Positions 52,867 through 62,265 of a stretch of DNA of 64,000 nt are shown here, piece by piece. The position numbers and the translations under genes were made by a program. Where the stretch lies: NCBI GenBank assembly GCA_016190665.1, contig JACPQD010000044.1, positions 17,708 through 81,707 of the forward strand. The letters are read 5' to 3'. The stretch is from Chloroflexota bacterium. GTDB lineage: Bacteria; Chloroflexota; Dehalococcoidia; JACPQD01. Each line of letters opens with the position of its first letter. The stretch's first letter is position 1. The notes beneath the pieces are model-generated. The model did not search any database, was not told where the DNA came from, and worked only from the letters and a program-made list of their open reading frames with translations.

Positions 52867-53972
52867 ATGAAGTCAAGGGTTGAAGCGGCTGGCCTGATTC
52901 TGAGTCTGGGGCTGGCTGGTCTGGTGGTTATGGCGGATAACTGGGTGGTCTCGCCGATACTGCCCGCTATTGCCCGCGATATAGAGGTGGTTCCCGTGCA
53001 GGCGGCGGTGCTCATCACGGCGTACATGCTGCCCTTCGGGCTTTTTCAGCTCGTGTACGGGCCGCTGGCGGACAGGTATGGCAAGCTGCGGGTCCTCAGG
53101 GTGACGATGGTGGGTTTCACTGTGGCGGCCGGCTTGACTGCGCTGGGAGCGAGCTTGACGGACCTGACGATATACCGGGCGATCACCGGGGCCCTGGCTG
53201 CCGCCACCATGCCGGTGTCCTTCGCGCTCATAGGCGATACCGTGCGCATGGAGGACCGGCAGGCAGCGATAGGGTCGTTCATGGGGATATCCTTTCTCGG
53301 CCAGGGCTTATCGATGGCCGTGGGTGGCGCGATAGCCTTCTTCTTGAGCTGGCGCGGGGTGTTCGCCGCCTACGCGCTCCTATCGGCGGTGATCACCGCT
53401 CTTTTGATAGTGCGCAGTCGAGGCCTGGCGGATAAAGGTAACCCCAGGAGCGAACTCGTGGTGCCTTATCGAACGCTGCTGACCGAGGCGCGGAGTCTAC
53501 CGGACGTACCTGGTGGTAATAGTCGAGGGCGTGCTTATTATAGGCAGCTTCTCGTTTCTTGGGGCTTTCCTGAGTCAGCAATTCAAGCTGGATAACCTCG
53601 CCATCGGCCTGACGATGACAGCCTTCGGGATAGCCGCCGTAGTGGTTGGCCGACGGAGTGGGTCCGTGGCCGGTCGCCTCGGCCGGCGGCTTCATGTTGG
53701 CCCACTCCACGTTGCTGACGATGACCACCGAGTTCGCGGCGAAAGCTCGGGGCACGGCCATGTCGCTGGTGGCCTTCTCCATGATGGGCGGTGGGGCGCT
53801 GGGTACGGCCCTGGGGGGAAGAGTGATCGAGGCCAGCTCTTTCACTACCTTCTACGGGGCATGGGCGGTGCTACTGGTTGGCCTCTCGGCGGTGTCGTTC
53901 CTGGCGCTGAGTGAAGGGACGCGTGTTCCGGTGGCGCCGATGGCGGTCCCGGCGAAGGATAAGATGAGCTGA
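52867..53972 (+). pseudogene. MFS transporter, decayed
   Basis: The N-terminal half (MKSRVEAAGLILSLGLAGLVVMADNWVVSPILP..., with the MFS motif YGPLADRYGKLRVLR) is open to about 53500. The next stretch (VEGVLIIGSFSFLGAFLSQQFKLDNL) continues in a second frame and the last (FMLAHSTLLTMTTEFAAKARGTAMS...) in a third. About 35 residues expected between the second and third parts also seem missing. Two frameshifts and a deletion make loss of function likely. Relatives export drugs or metalloids. Confidence 0.82.
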
Positions 53973-54081
53973 GCGGGTCGGCCGGACTGGGGTTGCCTCG
54001 CTGCATCTCCAGCCCTCAAAGGGTCGATGCGACTTCGAGTGAGAACGTGCAGTTGCGGCCATTTAAGCAAGGAGCAGCGAC

Positions 54082-55128
54082 ATGAAGGCGATGATGATGA
54101 GGCAGAATCAAGGAACATGGCGCCAGGCAGCGCTCCTGGCTGTCCTGGCGCTGGCCTGGGTGGCGGCATATCAGTCGTTGCCCGTCATAGTCGAGTTGCT
54201 GGTTGGCCGCGTTCTGGGCCTGGATACATCATTGCCGCTGGGCTCGGCAGTGGCCTTTTTCCTCTACGATGTGCCCAAAATCCTGCTTCTGCTGACCGCC
54301 GTCGTCTTCCTCGTTGGCATTGTCCGCTCCTTCTTCACGCCGGAGAACACCAGACGCATCCTCAGCGGCAGGGCCGAAGGCGCGGGCAACGTAATGGCGA
54401 GCGGCCTCGGCATCGTTACGCCCTTCTGTTCCTGTTCCGCAGTGCCGCTCTTCATCGGTTTTGTGGAATCCGGCGTGCCCCTCGGGGTCACCTTTTCTTT
54501 CCTCATCGCGGCGCCCATGGTCAACGAAGTTGCGCTGGTGCTCCTCTTCGGGATGTTTGGCTGGCGCGTGGCGGCCCTCTATGTCGCCACCGGCTTGTCC
54601 ATCGCCATCCTGGCGGGTTGGGTCCTCGGGCGGCTGCGCCTGGAGCGCTACGTCGCTGACTGGGTGTACGAGATCAAGATGCGTGACGAAGGCATAGCCG
54701 ACGCCGGCCTCACCTGGACAGACCGGATCGACTACGCGAGACAGGCGGTCAGAGACATTGTGGGCCGGGTCTGGCCCTACGTGGTGGGCGGCATCGCGGT
54801 GGGCGCGCTCATACATGGCTACGTTCCCGAGGACTTCATGGCCGGAATCATGGGGAAACAGGCATGGTGGAGCGTCCCCGCGGCAGCGCTTCTCGGCATC
54901 CCCATGTACTCCAACGCGGCGGGCATCATTCCCGTTGTTCAGGCCCTTCTCGAGAAAGGGGCAGCCCTGGGTACGGTGCTCGCCTTCATGATGAGCGTCA
55001 TCGCTTTGAGTTTGCCCGAGGTGATTATCCTGCGTCGGGTGCTGAAATGGCAGTTGATCGGCGTCTTTCTTGGCGTCGTAGGCGTGGGCATAATGATCAC
55101 CGGCTATTTGTTTAACCTCGTGCTGTAG
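54082..55128 (+). CDS. ArsP/DUF318-type permease
   Basis: A 348-residue membrane protein with about eight to ten hydrophobic segments. TPFCSCSAVPLFIGFVESGVPLG is the family's conserved Cys-x-Cys region, and GIPMYSNAAGIIPVVQAL is the second conserved block. ArsP proteins export trivalent methylarsenicals; others of the family have unknown cargo. AAGGAG lies before the ATG. The downstream thioredoxin-like gene is the usual partner of this family, and ArsM at 41.9 kb could supply its substrate. Confidence 0.87.
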   Translation: MKAMMMRQNQGTWRQAALLAVLALAWVAAYQSLPVIVELLVGRVLGLDTSLPLGSAVAFFLYDVPKILLLLTAVVFLVGIVRSFFTPENTRRILSGRAEGAGNVMASGLGIVTPFCSCSAVPLFIGFVESGVPLGVTFSFLIAAPMVNEVALVLLFGMFGWRVAALYVATGLSIAILAGWVLGRLRLERYVADWVYEIKMRDEGIADAGLTWTDRIDYARQAVRDIVGRVWPYVVGGIAVGALIHGYVPEDFMAGIMGKQAWWSVPAAALLGIPMYSNAAGIIPVVQALLEKGAALGTVLAFMMSVIALSLPEVIILRRVLKWQLIGVFLGVVGVGIMITGYLFNLVL

Positions 55129-55167
55129 TCGTCAAGACAGGCGGAGCGTAAAATCGAGGAGCATGAA

Positions 55168-55434
55168 ATGAATATCAAGGTATTGGGCCCCGGATGCGCC
55201 AGATGCCAATCGATGGAGCAGGTCGTGCGGCAGGTGGTGAAGGAACTGGCCGTGGAGGCCACCATAGAAGACGTGAAGGATATGAAGAAGATAATGGAGT
55301 ATCCTATCCTCACGACTCCAGGGCTGGTGATCAACGAGGAGTTGGTCTGCAAAGGCAAGGTGCCGACCAGAGCGGAGGTTACCCAGTTCATCGTTAACGC
55401 CCTGTACAAGGAAGAGAAGGAGTCGGTCCAGTGA
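55168..55434 (+). CDS. Small thioredoxin-fold protein
   Basis: An 88-residue protein. GPGCARCQSMEQVV holds the CxxC active site and the later TTPGLVINEELVCKGKVP the cis-Pro loop, as in MTH895-like thioredoxins found next to DUF318 permeases. It may reduce arsenic-thiol intermediates or the permease cysteines. GAGGAG lies about 8 nt before the ATG. It is followed by three micro-proteins. Confidence 0.9.
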   Translation: MNIKVLGPGCARCQSMEQVVRQVVKELAVEATIEDVKDMKKIMEYPILTTPGLVINEELVCKGKVPTRAEVTQFIVNALYKEEKESVQ

Positions 55435-55435
55435 A

Positions 55436-55462
55436 GTCCGACCTGTCCGATTCGTCTGACAA
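55436..55462. repeat. 9-bp tandem repeat GTCYGACNN, three units
   Basis: GTCCGACCT, GTCCGATTC, GTCTGACAA right after the thioredoxin-like gene, the first unit touching its stop. Confidence 0.65.
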
Positions 55463-55492
55463 CGGGGACTTAGTGAGCCGGGGAGGCAGCAG

Positions 55493-55639
55493 TTGCTGGA
55501 GATCAAGAAGACGACGCTGGCTTTCGATGCTGCGGACGTTACCGAGCTGGAGCAGATCTTGAATAGCGCCGACGGGAAAGAAGCCTTTGCTTTCCTTAAG
55601 CGCTCCGTCTACGACCGGATGGCCAGGAAGAGGGAGTGA
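55493..55639 (+). CDS. Micro-protein, tandem paralogue 1
   Basis: A 48-residue ORF starting TTG 55493 with GGGAGG 6 nt upstream. The sequence MLEIKKTTLAFDAADVTELE..., then EAFAFLKRSVYDRM, shares its pattern with the next two ORFs: a short strand ending in A/T, an acidic helix, and FLKxSVYxK/R. Family unknown. Three diverged copies in a row make chance ORFs unlikely. The ribosome site is better than for copy 2. Confidence 0.65.
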   Translation: MLEIKKTTLAFDAADVTELEQILNSADGKEAFAFLKRSVYDRMARKRE

Positions 55640-55694
55640 ACGATGCGGCGCGCCTCCCGGTAGGGAGGCCAACTGGTCGCTAGAATGGTGAACT

Positions 55695-55841
55695 ATGCTT
55701 CAAATCAGAAAGAACGCAATAGTCCTCGAAGAGGCAGATCTGCTTGTTCTGGAGTCAGTTTTGGTGGGCGGCGATCCGAACGAGGCCATGAGATTTCTGA
55801 AGGAATCGGTCTATCACAAGCTCAGTCGTTCAAAGGGCTGA
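55695..55841 (+). CDS. Micro-protein, tandem paralogue 2
   Basis: A 48-residue ORF (MLQIRKNAIVLEEADLLVLE..., then EAMRFLKESVYHKL), exactly as long as copy 1. The ribosome site is weak (GGTG). The pattern MLxIxKxAI...L..LE......EA..FLK.SVY.K is shared with copies 1 and 3. Function unknown; it may bind the thioredoxin or permease, which is only a guess from position. Confidence 0.6.
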   Translation: MLQIRKNAIVLEEADLLVLESVLVGGDPNEAMRFLKESVYHKLSRSKG

Positions 55842-55918
55842 GAGATGCGCTTTCCTTCCGGCGGAATGGAGAGTGATTGGGCGAGCGCTACGAGGCGAAA
55901 TCTCTGAGGAGGAGTGAG

Positions 55919-56128
55919 ATGCTCGAGGTCAGAAAGACAGCCATAGCTTTCGAAGAAGAAGAACTAATGGAGCTGGCGCGGATAATCATCGACCACAACG
56001 AGAAGGAGGCGGCTGTGTTTCTGAAGAAGTCCGTCTACGATAAGATAGTGCATTCACAGCAGGGCAAGCTGAAGTCCCACCTGGACACCAGCGGCTCCCC
56101 GGTGGAAATGTTCCAACGGGGCCGTTAG
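55919..56128 (+). CDS. Micro-protein, tandem paralogue 3
   Basis: A 69-residue ORF with GAGGAGGAG before the ATG. MLEVRKTAIAFEEEELMELA..., then EAAVFLKKSVYDKI, is the common core; an extra hydrophilic tail (LKSHLDTSGSPVEMFQRGR) follows. It ends the set, before a repeat and ACR3. Confidence 0.68.
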   Translation: MLEVRKTAIAFEEEELMELARIIIDHNEKEAAVFLKKSVYDKIVHSQQGKLKSHLDTSGSPVEMFQRGR

Positions 56129-56200
56129 CGTTGTGCCTCCAACACTCCGTTAATCCAGTGAGCAGGCAAGAATGGCTTCCACGGAACGCAACTGGGCCGG

Positions 56201-56331
56201 AACCACGGATGAACACAGATAAACACAGACTATGGAAGCCGCTACGAGTTCCTTGTACAACACATCCGAGTTTCCCGACTCCCTGCGGCATCCCGATGCG
56301 TCGGGACATCCGTGTCCATCAGTGGTTCTAG
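56201..56331. repeat. Imperfect palindrome of the AACCACGGATGAACAC type
   Basis: Left AACCACGGATGAACACAGA and right ACATCCGTGTCCATCAGTGG flank a loop of about 80 nt that itself holds CATCCCGATGCGTCGGGACA. It lies just before acr3. Confidence 0.55.
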
Positions 56332-56393
56332 CCGTATTTGAGAATCACTACCAAGTGGCAGTGGCCCCAAATAAAGTCAAACGCGGAGGACCT

Positions 56394-57464
56394 ATGAGCT
56401 GTACCGGCGCAACCACCGATCCATGCAGGCTTTCCCTTATCGACCGATTCCTGACCCTCTGGATATTCCTGGCCATGGCCTTCGGCGTGGGCCTGGGCTA
56501 TTTCATCCCCGGCGTCGCCGGATTCATCACCTTCTTTCAGGTGGGCACGACGTCCATCCCCATCGCGGCGGGGTTGATCCTCATGATGTATCCGCCGCTG
56601 GCGAAGGTCAGATACGAGGACCTGGGCCGCGTCTTCCGCGACTGGCGTGTGCTCGGCCTGTCTCTCGTCCAGAACTGGCTCATCGGGCCGGTGCTTATGT
56701 TCTTCCTGGCTATTATCTTCCTCCGCGGCTACCCGGACTATATGGTGGGCCTCATCATGATCGGCCTGGCGCGCTGCATCGCCATGGTCATCGTCTGGAA
56801 CGAGCTGGCCAAAGGGGACTGCGAATATGCCGCCGGCCTGGTGGCCTTCAACTCCATCTTCCAGATTGTCTTCTATTCGATCTACGCCTATATTTTCATC
56901 ACCGTGCTGCCGGTCTGGTTCGGGCTGGAAGGCTCCGTGGTCCAAGTCACTATCGGACAGATCGCCGAGAGCGTTTTCATCTACCTGGGCATACCCTTCT
57001 TCGGCGGCATGCTGACTCGCTTCGTCCTCATCAAGGCGAAGGGGCGCGACTGGTATGAGAAGCGCTTCATCACCCTCATCAGCCCCATCACGCTCATCGC
57101 CCTTCTTTTCACCATCGTGGTGATGTTCTCCCTCAAGGGTGAGGTTATTGTCGCCCTGCCCTTCGACGTAGTCCGGATCGCCATCCCGCTCCTTATCTAC
57201 TTCGTCGTCATGTTCCTGGTGTCGTTCTGGATGGGTAAGAGCATCGGCGCCGACTACTCGAAGACTGCCACCATTGGCTTCACAGCCGCAAGCAACAACT
57301 TCGAGCTGGCCATCGCTGTAGCCGTAGCCGTCTTCGGCATCGGTTCCGGGCAAGCCTTTGCCGCCGTCGTGGGGCCGCTGGTTGAGGTGCCCGCCCTCAT
57401 CAGCCTCGTAAACGTGGCGCTGTGGTTCCAGAAGCGGTGGTTTAGGGAAGGTAATGTTAGTTAG
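56394..57464 (+). CDS. acr3: Arsenite efflux permease ACR3
   Basis: A 356-residue protein with ten predicted membrane segments. The transport cysteine is in [19 protein letters not shown], and the second conserved site is [17 protein letters not shown] with its glutamate. GAGGA precedes the ATG. It exports arsenite using the proton gradient. The 3' third is repeated almost identically at 63404-63786. Confidence 0.95.
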   Translation: MSCTGATTDPCRLSLIDRFLTLWIFLAMAFGVGLGYFIPGVAGFITFFQVGTTSIPIAAGLILMMYPPLAKVRYEDLGRVFRDWRVLGLSLVQNWLIGPVLMFFLAIIFLRGYPDYMVGLIMIGLARCIAMVIVWNELAKGDCEYAAGLVAFNSIFQIVFYSIYAYIFITVLPVWFGLEGSVVQVTIGQIAESVFIYLGIPFFGGMLTRFVLIKAKGRDWYEKRFITLISPITLIALLFTIVVMFSLKGEVIVALPFDVVRIAIPLLIYFVVMFLVSFWMGKSIGADYSKTATIGFTAASNNFELAIAVAVAVFGIGSGQAFAAVVGPLVEVPALISLVNVALWFQKRWFREGNVS

Positions 57465-57482
57465 GCCAGGACCTTGTCTTTA

Positions 57483-57546
57483 ACATGGATATACAGGATG
57501 AACAGGATAATATGATTTCAATCCTGTCAATCCTATCCATCCATGT
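57483..57546. repeat. Imperfect palindrome of the ACATGGAxxxACAGGAT type
   Basis: ACATGGATATACAGGATG and ATCCTATCCATCCATGT arms, the second copy of the repeat at 50971. Confidence 0.65.
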
Positions 57547-57620
57547 GAGTAAACGAGCCCCGGCGCAGGTTGCGCCGGAAACGCCTTCAATATCCCTGAA
57601 AGACACGAGGCCAAGACAAA

Positions 57621-58334
57621 ATGCGCATAGCGACGTTCAGCGATGTCCACAGCAACCGGCACGCCCTGGAGGCGGTGCTGGGCGAGATCGATAAGCACCG
57701 GCCCGACCGCGTGTACTGCCTGGGCGACCTCGTGGGATATGGCGCCTATCCCAACGAAGTCATCGAGTTGATCCGCCAGCGCAACATTCCTACGGTCATG
57801 GGCAACTACGATGATGGCGTTGGCTTTGACAAGGACGAGTGCGGCTGCGCCTACACCGACCCTGAGTTGCAGAAGCTTGGCGATCTGTCCTTCAAATGGA
57901 CGAAGCAACGCGTCACGCCGGGCAGCAAGGTCTTCCTTCGCTCGTTGCTCCCCAGCATCCGCTTCGAAGCCGAAGGCAAGCGCGTGCTACTCGTCCACGG
58001 TAGCCCCCGTAAGATCAACGAGTACTTGTATGAAGATCGAGGAGCGGTGACGCTTGAGCGGATGGCTCGCCTGGCAGACGCCGACGTTCTCGCCTTTGGC
58101 CACACGCACATGCCCTACGTCAAGACTGCAGGTGGGGTGGTGCTGGTGAACAACGGCAGCGTCGGCAAGCCAAGGGACGGCGACCCTCGTGCAGCCTACG
58201 CCCTGATAGACATCGGCCCCGAGATCAACGCGACTATCCACAGGGTAGCGTATGACGTGACAGCTGCAGCTGCCGCGGTGCGGCTGAGCGGCTTGCCGCC
58301 GCACTTTGCCGACTTGCTTGAAACGGCGACGTAG
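57621..58334 (+). CDS. Metallophosphoesterase (YfcE/MJ0936-like)
   Basis: A 237-residue phosphodiesterase. All calcineurin-type blocks are seen: FSDVHSNRHALEAVL, CLGDLVGYGAYPNEV, GNYDDG, LVHGSP and FGHTHMPYV. ATGCGCAT forms the start codon region. It lies between acr3 and the chaperone gene of the molybdoenzyme operon on the opposite strand. The role in this setting is not clear. Confidence 0.92.
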   Translation: MRIATFSDVHSNRHALEAVLGEIDKHRPDRVYCLGDLVGYGAYPNEVIELIRQRNIPTVMGNYDDGVGFDKDECGCAYTDPELQKLGDLSFKWTKQRVTPGSKVFLRSLLPSIRFEAEGKRVLLVHGSPRKINEYLYEDRGAVTLERMARLADADVLAFGHTHMPYVKTAGGVVLVNNGSVGKPRDGDPRAAYALIDIGPEINATIHRVAYDVTAAAAAVRLSGLPPHFADLLETAT

Positions 58335-58534
58335 GTGAAGCTGGCACAGCCAGGCGGTAAAGAGAAGGTCCGAGTTTGTGGTGCCCTGAACCAGACCTCC
58401 GCGACAGAATCGGCGTTGGCGTAGGGGGAGGACACTCATGAAACCAGCGCGATCTCGAAGGCCACCGCAGCCCGTTTCACGGACACCCCTACGTTTGCGT
58501 TACCCTGATGAGGATCGCCGTGTCCCGAACGGCG

Positions 58535-59185
58535 CTAGAAAGCCAACCGTTCCTTTTGTGTAAGTTCGAGGGTTATGGCCGCCAGGGCGACGTAGAAGGG
58601 ACACAAGGTGCTTCCGAGCACCCTATTGGCGAAACCAGGAAGCCATTGTTGCAGGTGCTGCTTCCAGAAAGACCGCCGCAGAACACCGAAGCGCATCTCA
58701 CCCTCTGCGTCCCCATCTCCCTGGCACTGAAGCTGCCTGGCACACAGGAAGTGCATGAACTCCAACTCAACGGAAACATGGTCCGGCAAGTCTCTGAAAT
58801 CGTTGGACACCGCCAGGCCCGCTTCTCGGTACAGCTCGGTGACGGCCACCGCCGAAGGGCCCATTATCTCGCCGTCCCGGTGCAAGGACTCATATGGGTA
58901 GACGGCGGCTTTCACCGGGCCGCGGAAAAGCCTCACGTATTCTCTCGCCAAAACCAGCCCGCCTTCTGGCGTCGTCAGATAGCTCTCCAGCTTGTCCACT
59001 TGCCCTTGCAGGGAGTCCAACCCCAGGGTGCCCAGAGCGCCTCGAAGCAAAGCGAGCGCCTGGCTGTCACAGAAGTCCCTTTGAGGTGGCCCGTACATAC
59101 GTGAAAGAACCCTGTAGACCTGCCCCTTGGCGGCAACTGCCTCAGCCGCCTCCCCTATCGCAGACTTCGCAGTCATCGGCTTCAT
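58535..59185 (-). CDS. TorD/DmsD-family molybdoenzyme chaperone
   Basis: A 216-residue helical protein. YVRLFRGPVKAAVYPYESLHRDGEIMG and DLPDHVSVELEFMHFLCARQL are the TorD-family hallmarks. The start ATG 59185 overlaps the stop of the ferredoxin subunit (ATGA). It would bind the Tat signal of the catalytic subunit and help insert the molybdopterin cofactor before export. Confidence 0.9.
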   Translation of the reverse strand: MKPMTAKSAIGEAAEAVAAKGQVYRVLSRMYGPPQRDFCDSQALALLRGALGTLGLDSLQGQVDKLESYLTTPEGGLVLAREYVRLFRGPVKAAVYPYESLHRDGEIMGPSAVAVTELYREAGLAVSNDFRDLPDHVSVELEFMHFLCARQLQCQGDGDAEGEMRFGVLRRSFWKQHLQQWLPGFANRVLGSTLCPFYVALAAITLELTQKERLAF

Positions 59186-59799
59186 TTGACGTAGGCCACC
59201 ATGGGCTTCGTGCCGAACTCCGGCTTGAGGACCGAACTCTCCCGGGTTGCCAGCAAGCGGCTGACGGCGCTGCCCGGGTCGTTCAGGTCGCCGAAGATCC
59301 TGGCCCGGGCCGGACAAGCGGTAACACAGGCCGGCTCCATTCCCCGGTCCACCAGATGGGCGCAGAAGGTGCATTTGTCCACCTTGCCTCTGGCCGGGCG
59401 GGGCAAGTCGGGATTCTGATAGTCCTTAGCCTCCTCTTCCAGCACAAGATACCTCATGTCGTAAGGGCACGCCGCAATGCAGTACCGGCAACCGATGCAC
59501 TTGTCCCAGTCCACGAGGATAATGCCATCGTCCCGGCGGTAAGTGGCCCCGGTTGGGCAGGCGGACACGCAGGGCGGATTATCGCACTGGTTGCAGAGGA
59601 GGGGATACGGCTCCACGGCAGGCGTGGGATAGCTGCCGCCCCGGACAAGAGGCACTACCCTGGACCTGAAGCTCATCATCCGTTTCCGGAAAGTCTCCGG
59701 CGTAGTGCTGGCAACATTAGTCTCCATCTTACAGGCGATGGCGCACGCCTGGCAGGCAGCGCATCTCTCAAGGTCGATGACCATGGCATATCTAGGCAC
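59182..59799 (-). CDS. Four-cluster ferredoxin subunit (ArrB/DmsB-like)
   Basis: A 205-residue protein with four cysteine groups for 4Fe-4S clusters: CAACQACAIACKME, CNQCDNPPCVSACPTGA, CIGCRYCIAACPYD and CTFCAHLV...CVTACPA. It carries electrons between the cytochrome and the molybdenum site. It lies 14 bp after the catalytic gene and overlaps the chaperone gene. No NrfD-type membrane subunit is present. Confidence 0.93.
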   Translation of the reverse strand: MPRYAMVIDLERCAACQACAIACKMETNVASTTPETFRKRMMSFRSRVVPLVRGGSYPTPAVEPYPLLCNQCDNPPCVSACPTGATYRRDDGIILVDWDKCIGCRYCIAACPYDMRYLVLEEEAKDYQNPDLPRPARGKVDKCTFCAHLVDRGMEPACVTACPARARIFGDLNDPGSAVSRLLATRESSVLKPEFGTKPMVAYVK

Positions 59800-59813
59800 G
59801 TCCTTCTACCTCC

Positions 59814-62231
59814 TTAGGCCTTGTACACTTTGACGCGGGTGTTAAAGTAGGCCGCCATGCCCGTGATGTGCTCGTACATCACGCCGGTTATTTCGTTGGG
59901 GTTAGCCCCTTTACCCTTCGCCGACTGACCGTAGGCCCAATGCCCCTGGCCAAAGCACATAGCCACGACTTCCGGGTGTATGCCCTCCGAAAGCTTAGCC
60001 TTGGCTCTTACCCGGCCCACTTCCGACTCGACATACACCATCGCCCCATCCGAGATGCCGTACTTCTGGGCCGTCGCAGGATTCATCTCCGCGAAATTTG
60101 TCCAGCCGTCGCCGTAAAGCGGGGCGAGGTACATCTCCTGGGCCCAGGGGGCATTCTGGCTCCTTCCCTCCTGGTTCAACGCGTTCTTGTAGCTGATAAG
60201 CACCAGGGGAAACTTGGACGCTTCGCCTATGAAGACGGGGGACTCGTAATGTGGAACGAAAACGAGGTCTCCCCTCGCGTTGATCCGATAGGTTTCCAGG
60301 TCCTTCTCCGTCACCTTCTTCTTCTCGAAGAGTTCCTTCAAAGTCCCTGAGAAGAATTCGAACTTCTTGGACGGAGTGCTGAACTCCCATTTGGGTTTGT
60401 ACGGTCCGACGTTCACTGTTCCCTTAGCTCGCAACTCATCCCATCCGCCAGGCAGGGGCTTCCAGAAGGCCTCCATGCGCGCTTTGGTGTAGCCTTCGAT
60501 GGTATCACCGAAGCGCCCACCAATCCCTTCGAAGGACTTCGCAACGCTGGGGTAGAATTCTCCCAGTTTCCTGCCCAGCTCGAGGGCCAGTTCGGCCTCG
60601 CTTCTCGTATCGTACAGGGGCTCTACCACCGGCTGAAAGAGCGTCGCCCCGGCGTGGAAGGAGGCGCCTCCCGCTGGATTGCCCGCGCCCCACTTTTCCA
60701 GGTAGGTCTTGGCCGGCAAAACGATGTCCGAATAGACACTCCATTCGCTGATGTGCGTGGTATGGTGCACCACCAGGGGGATCCTCCTCAACGCCTCCTC
60801 CCAGCGAGTGCAGCCCGGCGCGGAGAAAGCCCAGTTGTTCCACCATCCCAAAGCCACCTCGATGGGATAAGGGTAATCCTTCAGTATGTTATCCGCTGCA
60901 TTATTGGTGATCACATCCGCTTGCGGGAATTTGACGGTCCCTTTCTCGTCTATCCTCGGCCTCGCCGTACCCGTCTTGGCCACTTCGTCCTGGGACAGTG
61001 CAATCGGCTCGGGCGAATAGCTAACGCTTGGAGTATGGGTGATTCCACCCTTCACTTCCACACTGCCAACCAGGCCGTTGAGAACAAAGATGGCATAGGA
61101 GTTGTAGGTGCCATTGCCCGGCCATGCTTCGCTCCCACGCCCGCGCAGCGTCACCGCTGGTTTGGAGGTGGCGAACTCCTCTGCCAGTCTTACAATGGTC
61201 TCTTCCGGTATGCCTGTGTTCCGGGCCGCCTCAGCGGGGGTGAAGTCCTTCAAGAAGATGTTCCACCAATCGATAAGGCCTGCGGTGTAGGCATCCCTCC
61301 AGGCAGCGACGTCAACTTCTTGCCCCGTGATGAAACCGTGCTCCGAACTGATGAAGTCCCCCACGAACTTCCTGTCCCATAGCCCTTCCGTCAGGATCAC
61401 ATGGGCCATGCCCAAGGCAAGCGCGCCATCCGTCCCCGGGTTTATGGGGATCCATTCGTCAGCCTTGGCCGCGGTAACCGAGTAACGGGGGTCCACTACC
61501 ACCGTCTTGACCCGGTGTGGTCTCCGGCCCCGTGCCGCCGCCCAGGCGGCCAGCAACCCGGTGGTGGGGCGATGAGCCTCCAGGAACGCTACACCGAAGC
61601 TGAGGATGTAAGCGGTGTCCTCGAAATCGAAGGCGCTGTAGGCGTATCTCCCCGCAGCGTACCAGTTCCCTGACTTGGTAGTCTCGGCGCACAACGCGCT
61701 GTGGGATATGGCGTTGGGCGTGCCGTAGGCCTTGGCGAGCCGACCGTAGAGAAGGTCCGCGGAAAGGGTGTCATAACGCCCTCGAAAGATGGCGAACCTC
61801 TCCGGAGTTCCGTTGTCTCGCAAGGTGGCGAGGTTCTCCGCAATGGTGTTCAGCGCCTCGTCCCAGCTTATCTCCACCCAGCCGGGGTCCTGATCCCTGC
61901 CTTTCAAGGGATTAGTGCGTTTGAGCGGCGCCTTCACCCTGTCAGGATCGTAAAGGATCTGAAGGTTCAGGAGACCCCTGGGGCAGAGTTGGCCTCCCGT
62001 CCACTTAGAGTTCGGGTTCCCCTTGATCTTGACCGCCTTCCCATTCACCACCCTGACATTGACCGGGCACCACCCGACGCACCCATTGCATCCTGAGGCC
62101 ACCCAGCTTTCAGCCAGACCAGCGTTGGCGGTGGCTGTCATCAACGTTCTCAGTTCCACTGGGCCAAAGACGACCATGGCCGCCCCCGCCACCCCAGCGC
62201 CCTTGATGAAATTACGGCGTGTTACCTGCAT
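59814..62231 (-). CDS. Molybdopterin oxidoreductase, ArrA-like (candidate respiratory arsenate reductase)
   Basis: An 805-residue DMSO-reductase-family catalytic subunit. A Tat signal (TRRNFIKGAGVAGAAMVVFG) is followed by C48-x2-C51-x3-C55-x27-C83 for a 4Fe-4S cluster and CPRG. The active-site region GRYDTLSADLLYGRLAKAYG...SALCAETTK...YAY has R152, Y153, C181, K186 and Y198 at the spacing I recall for the Mo-ligand Cys and arsenate-contact residues of Shewanella ArrA. This and the arsenic neighbours favour arsenate respiration. ArxA-type arsenite oxidation or a polysulfide/tetrathionate reductase remain possible. Confidence 0.72.
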   Translation of the reverse strand: MQVTRRNFIKGAGVAGAAMVVFGPVELRTLMTATANAGLAESWVASGCNGCVGWCPVNVRVVNGKAVKIKGNPNSKWTGGQLCPRGLLNLQILYDPDRVKAPLKRTNPLKGRDQDPGWVEISWDEALNTIAENLATLRDNGTPERFAIFRGRYDTLSADLLYGRLAKAYGTPNAISHSALCAETTKSGNWYAAGRYAYSAFDFEDTAYILSFGVAFLEAHRPTTGLLAAWAAARGRRPHRVKTVVVDPRYSVTAAKADEWIPINPGTDGALALGMAHVILTEGLWDRKFVGDFISSEHGFITGQEVDVAAWRDAYTAGLIDWWNIFLKDFTPAEAARNTGIPEETIVRLAEEFATSKPAVTLRGRGSEAWPGNGTYNSYAIFVLNGLVGSVEVKGGITHTPSVSYSPEPIALSQDEVAKTGTARPRIDEKGTVKFPQADVITNNAADNILKDYPYPIEVALGWWNNWAFSAPGCTRWEEALRRIPLVVHHTTHISEWSVYSDIVLPAKTYLEKWGAGNPAGGASFHAGATLFQPVVEPLYDTRSEAELALELGRKLGEFYPSVAKSFEGIGGRFGDTIEGYTKARMEAFWKPLPGGWDELRAKGTVNVGPYKPKWEFSTPSKKFEFFSGTLKELFEKKKVTEKDLETYRINARGDLVFVPHYESPVFIGEASKFPLVLISYKNALNQEGRSQNAPWAQEMYLAPLYGDGWTNFAEMNPATAQKYGISDGAMVYVESEVGRVRAKAKLSEGIHPEVVAMCFGQGHWAYGQSAKGKGANPNEITGVMYEHITGMAAYFNTRVKVYKA

Positions 62232-62265
62232 CTCCGACCTCCTAATCTATTGTCTGGCGCTGCGG

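Noticed and set aside
55685..55876. 63-codon ORF overlapping micro-protein 2 in another frame
   Set aside because: The overlapping 48-codon frame matches its two paralogues; this one matches nothing.
58894..59817. 307-codon plus-strand ORF
   Set aside because: Antisense to the TorD and ferredoxin-subunit genes, which have full family motifs.
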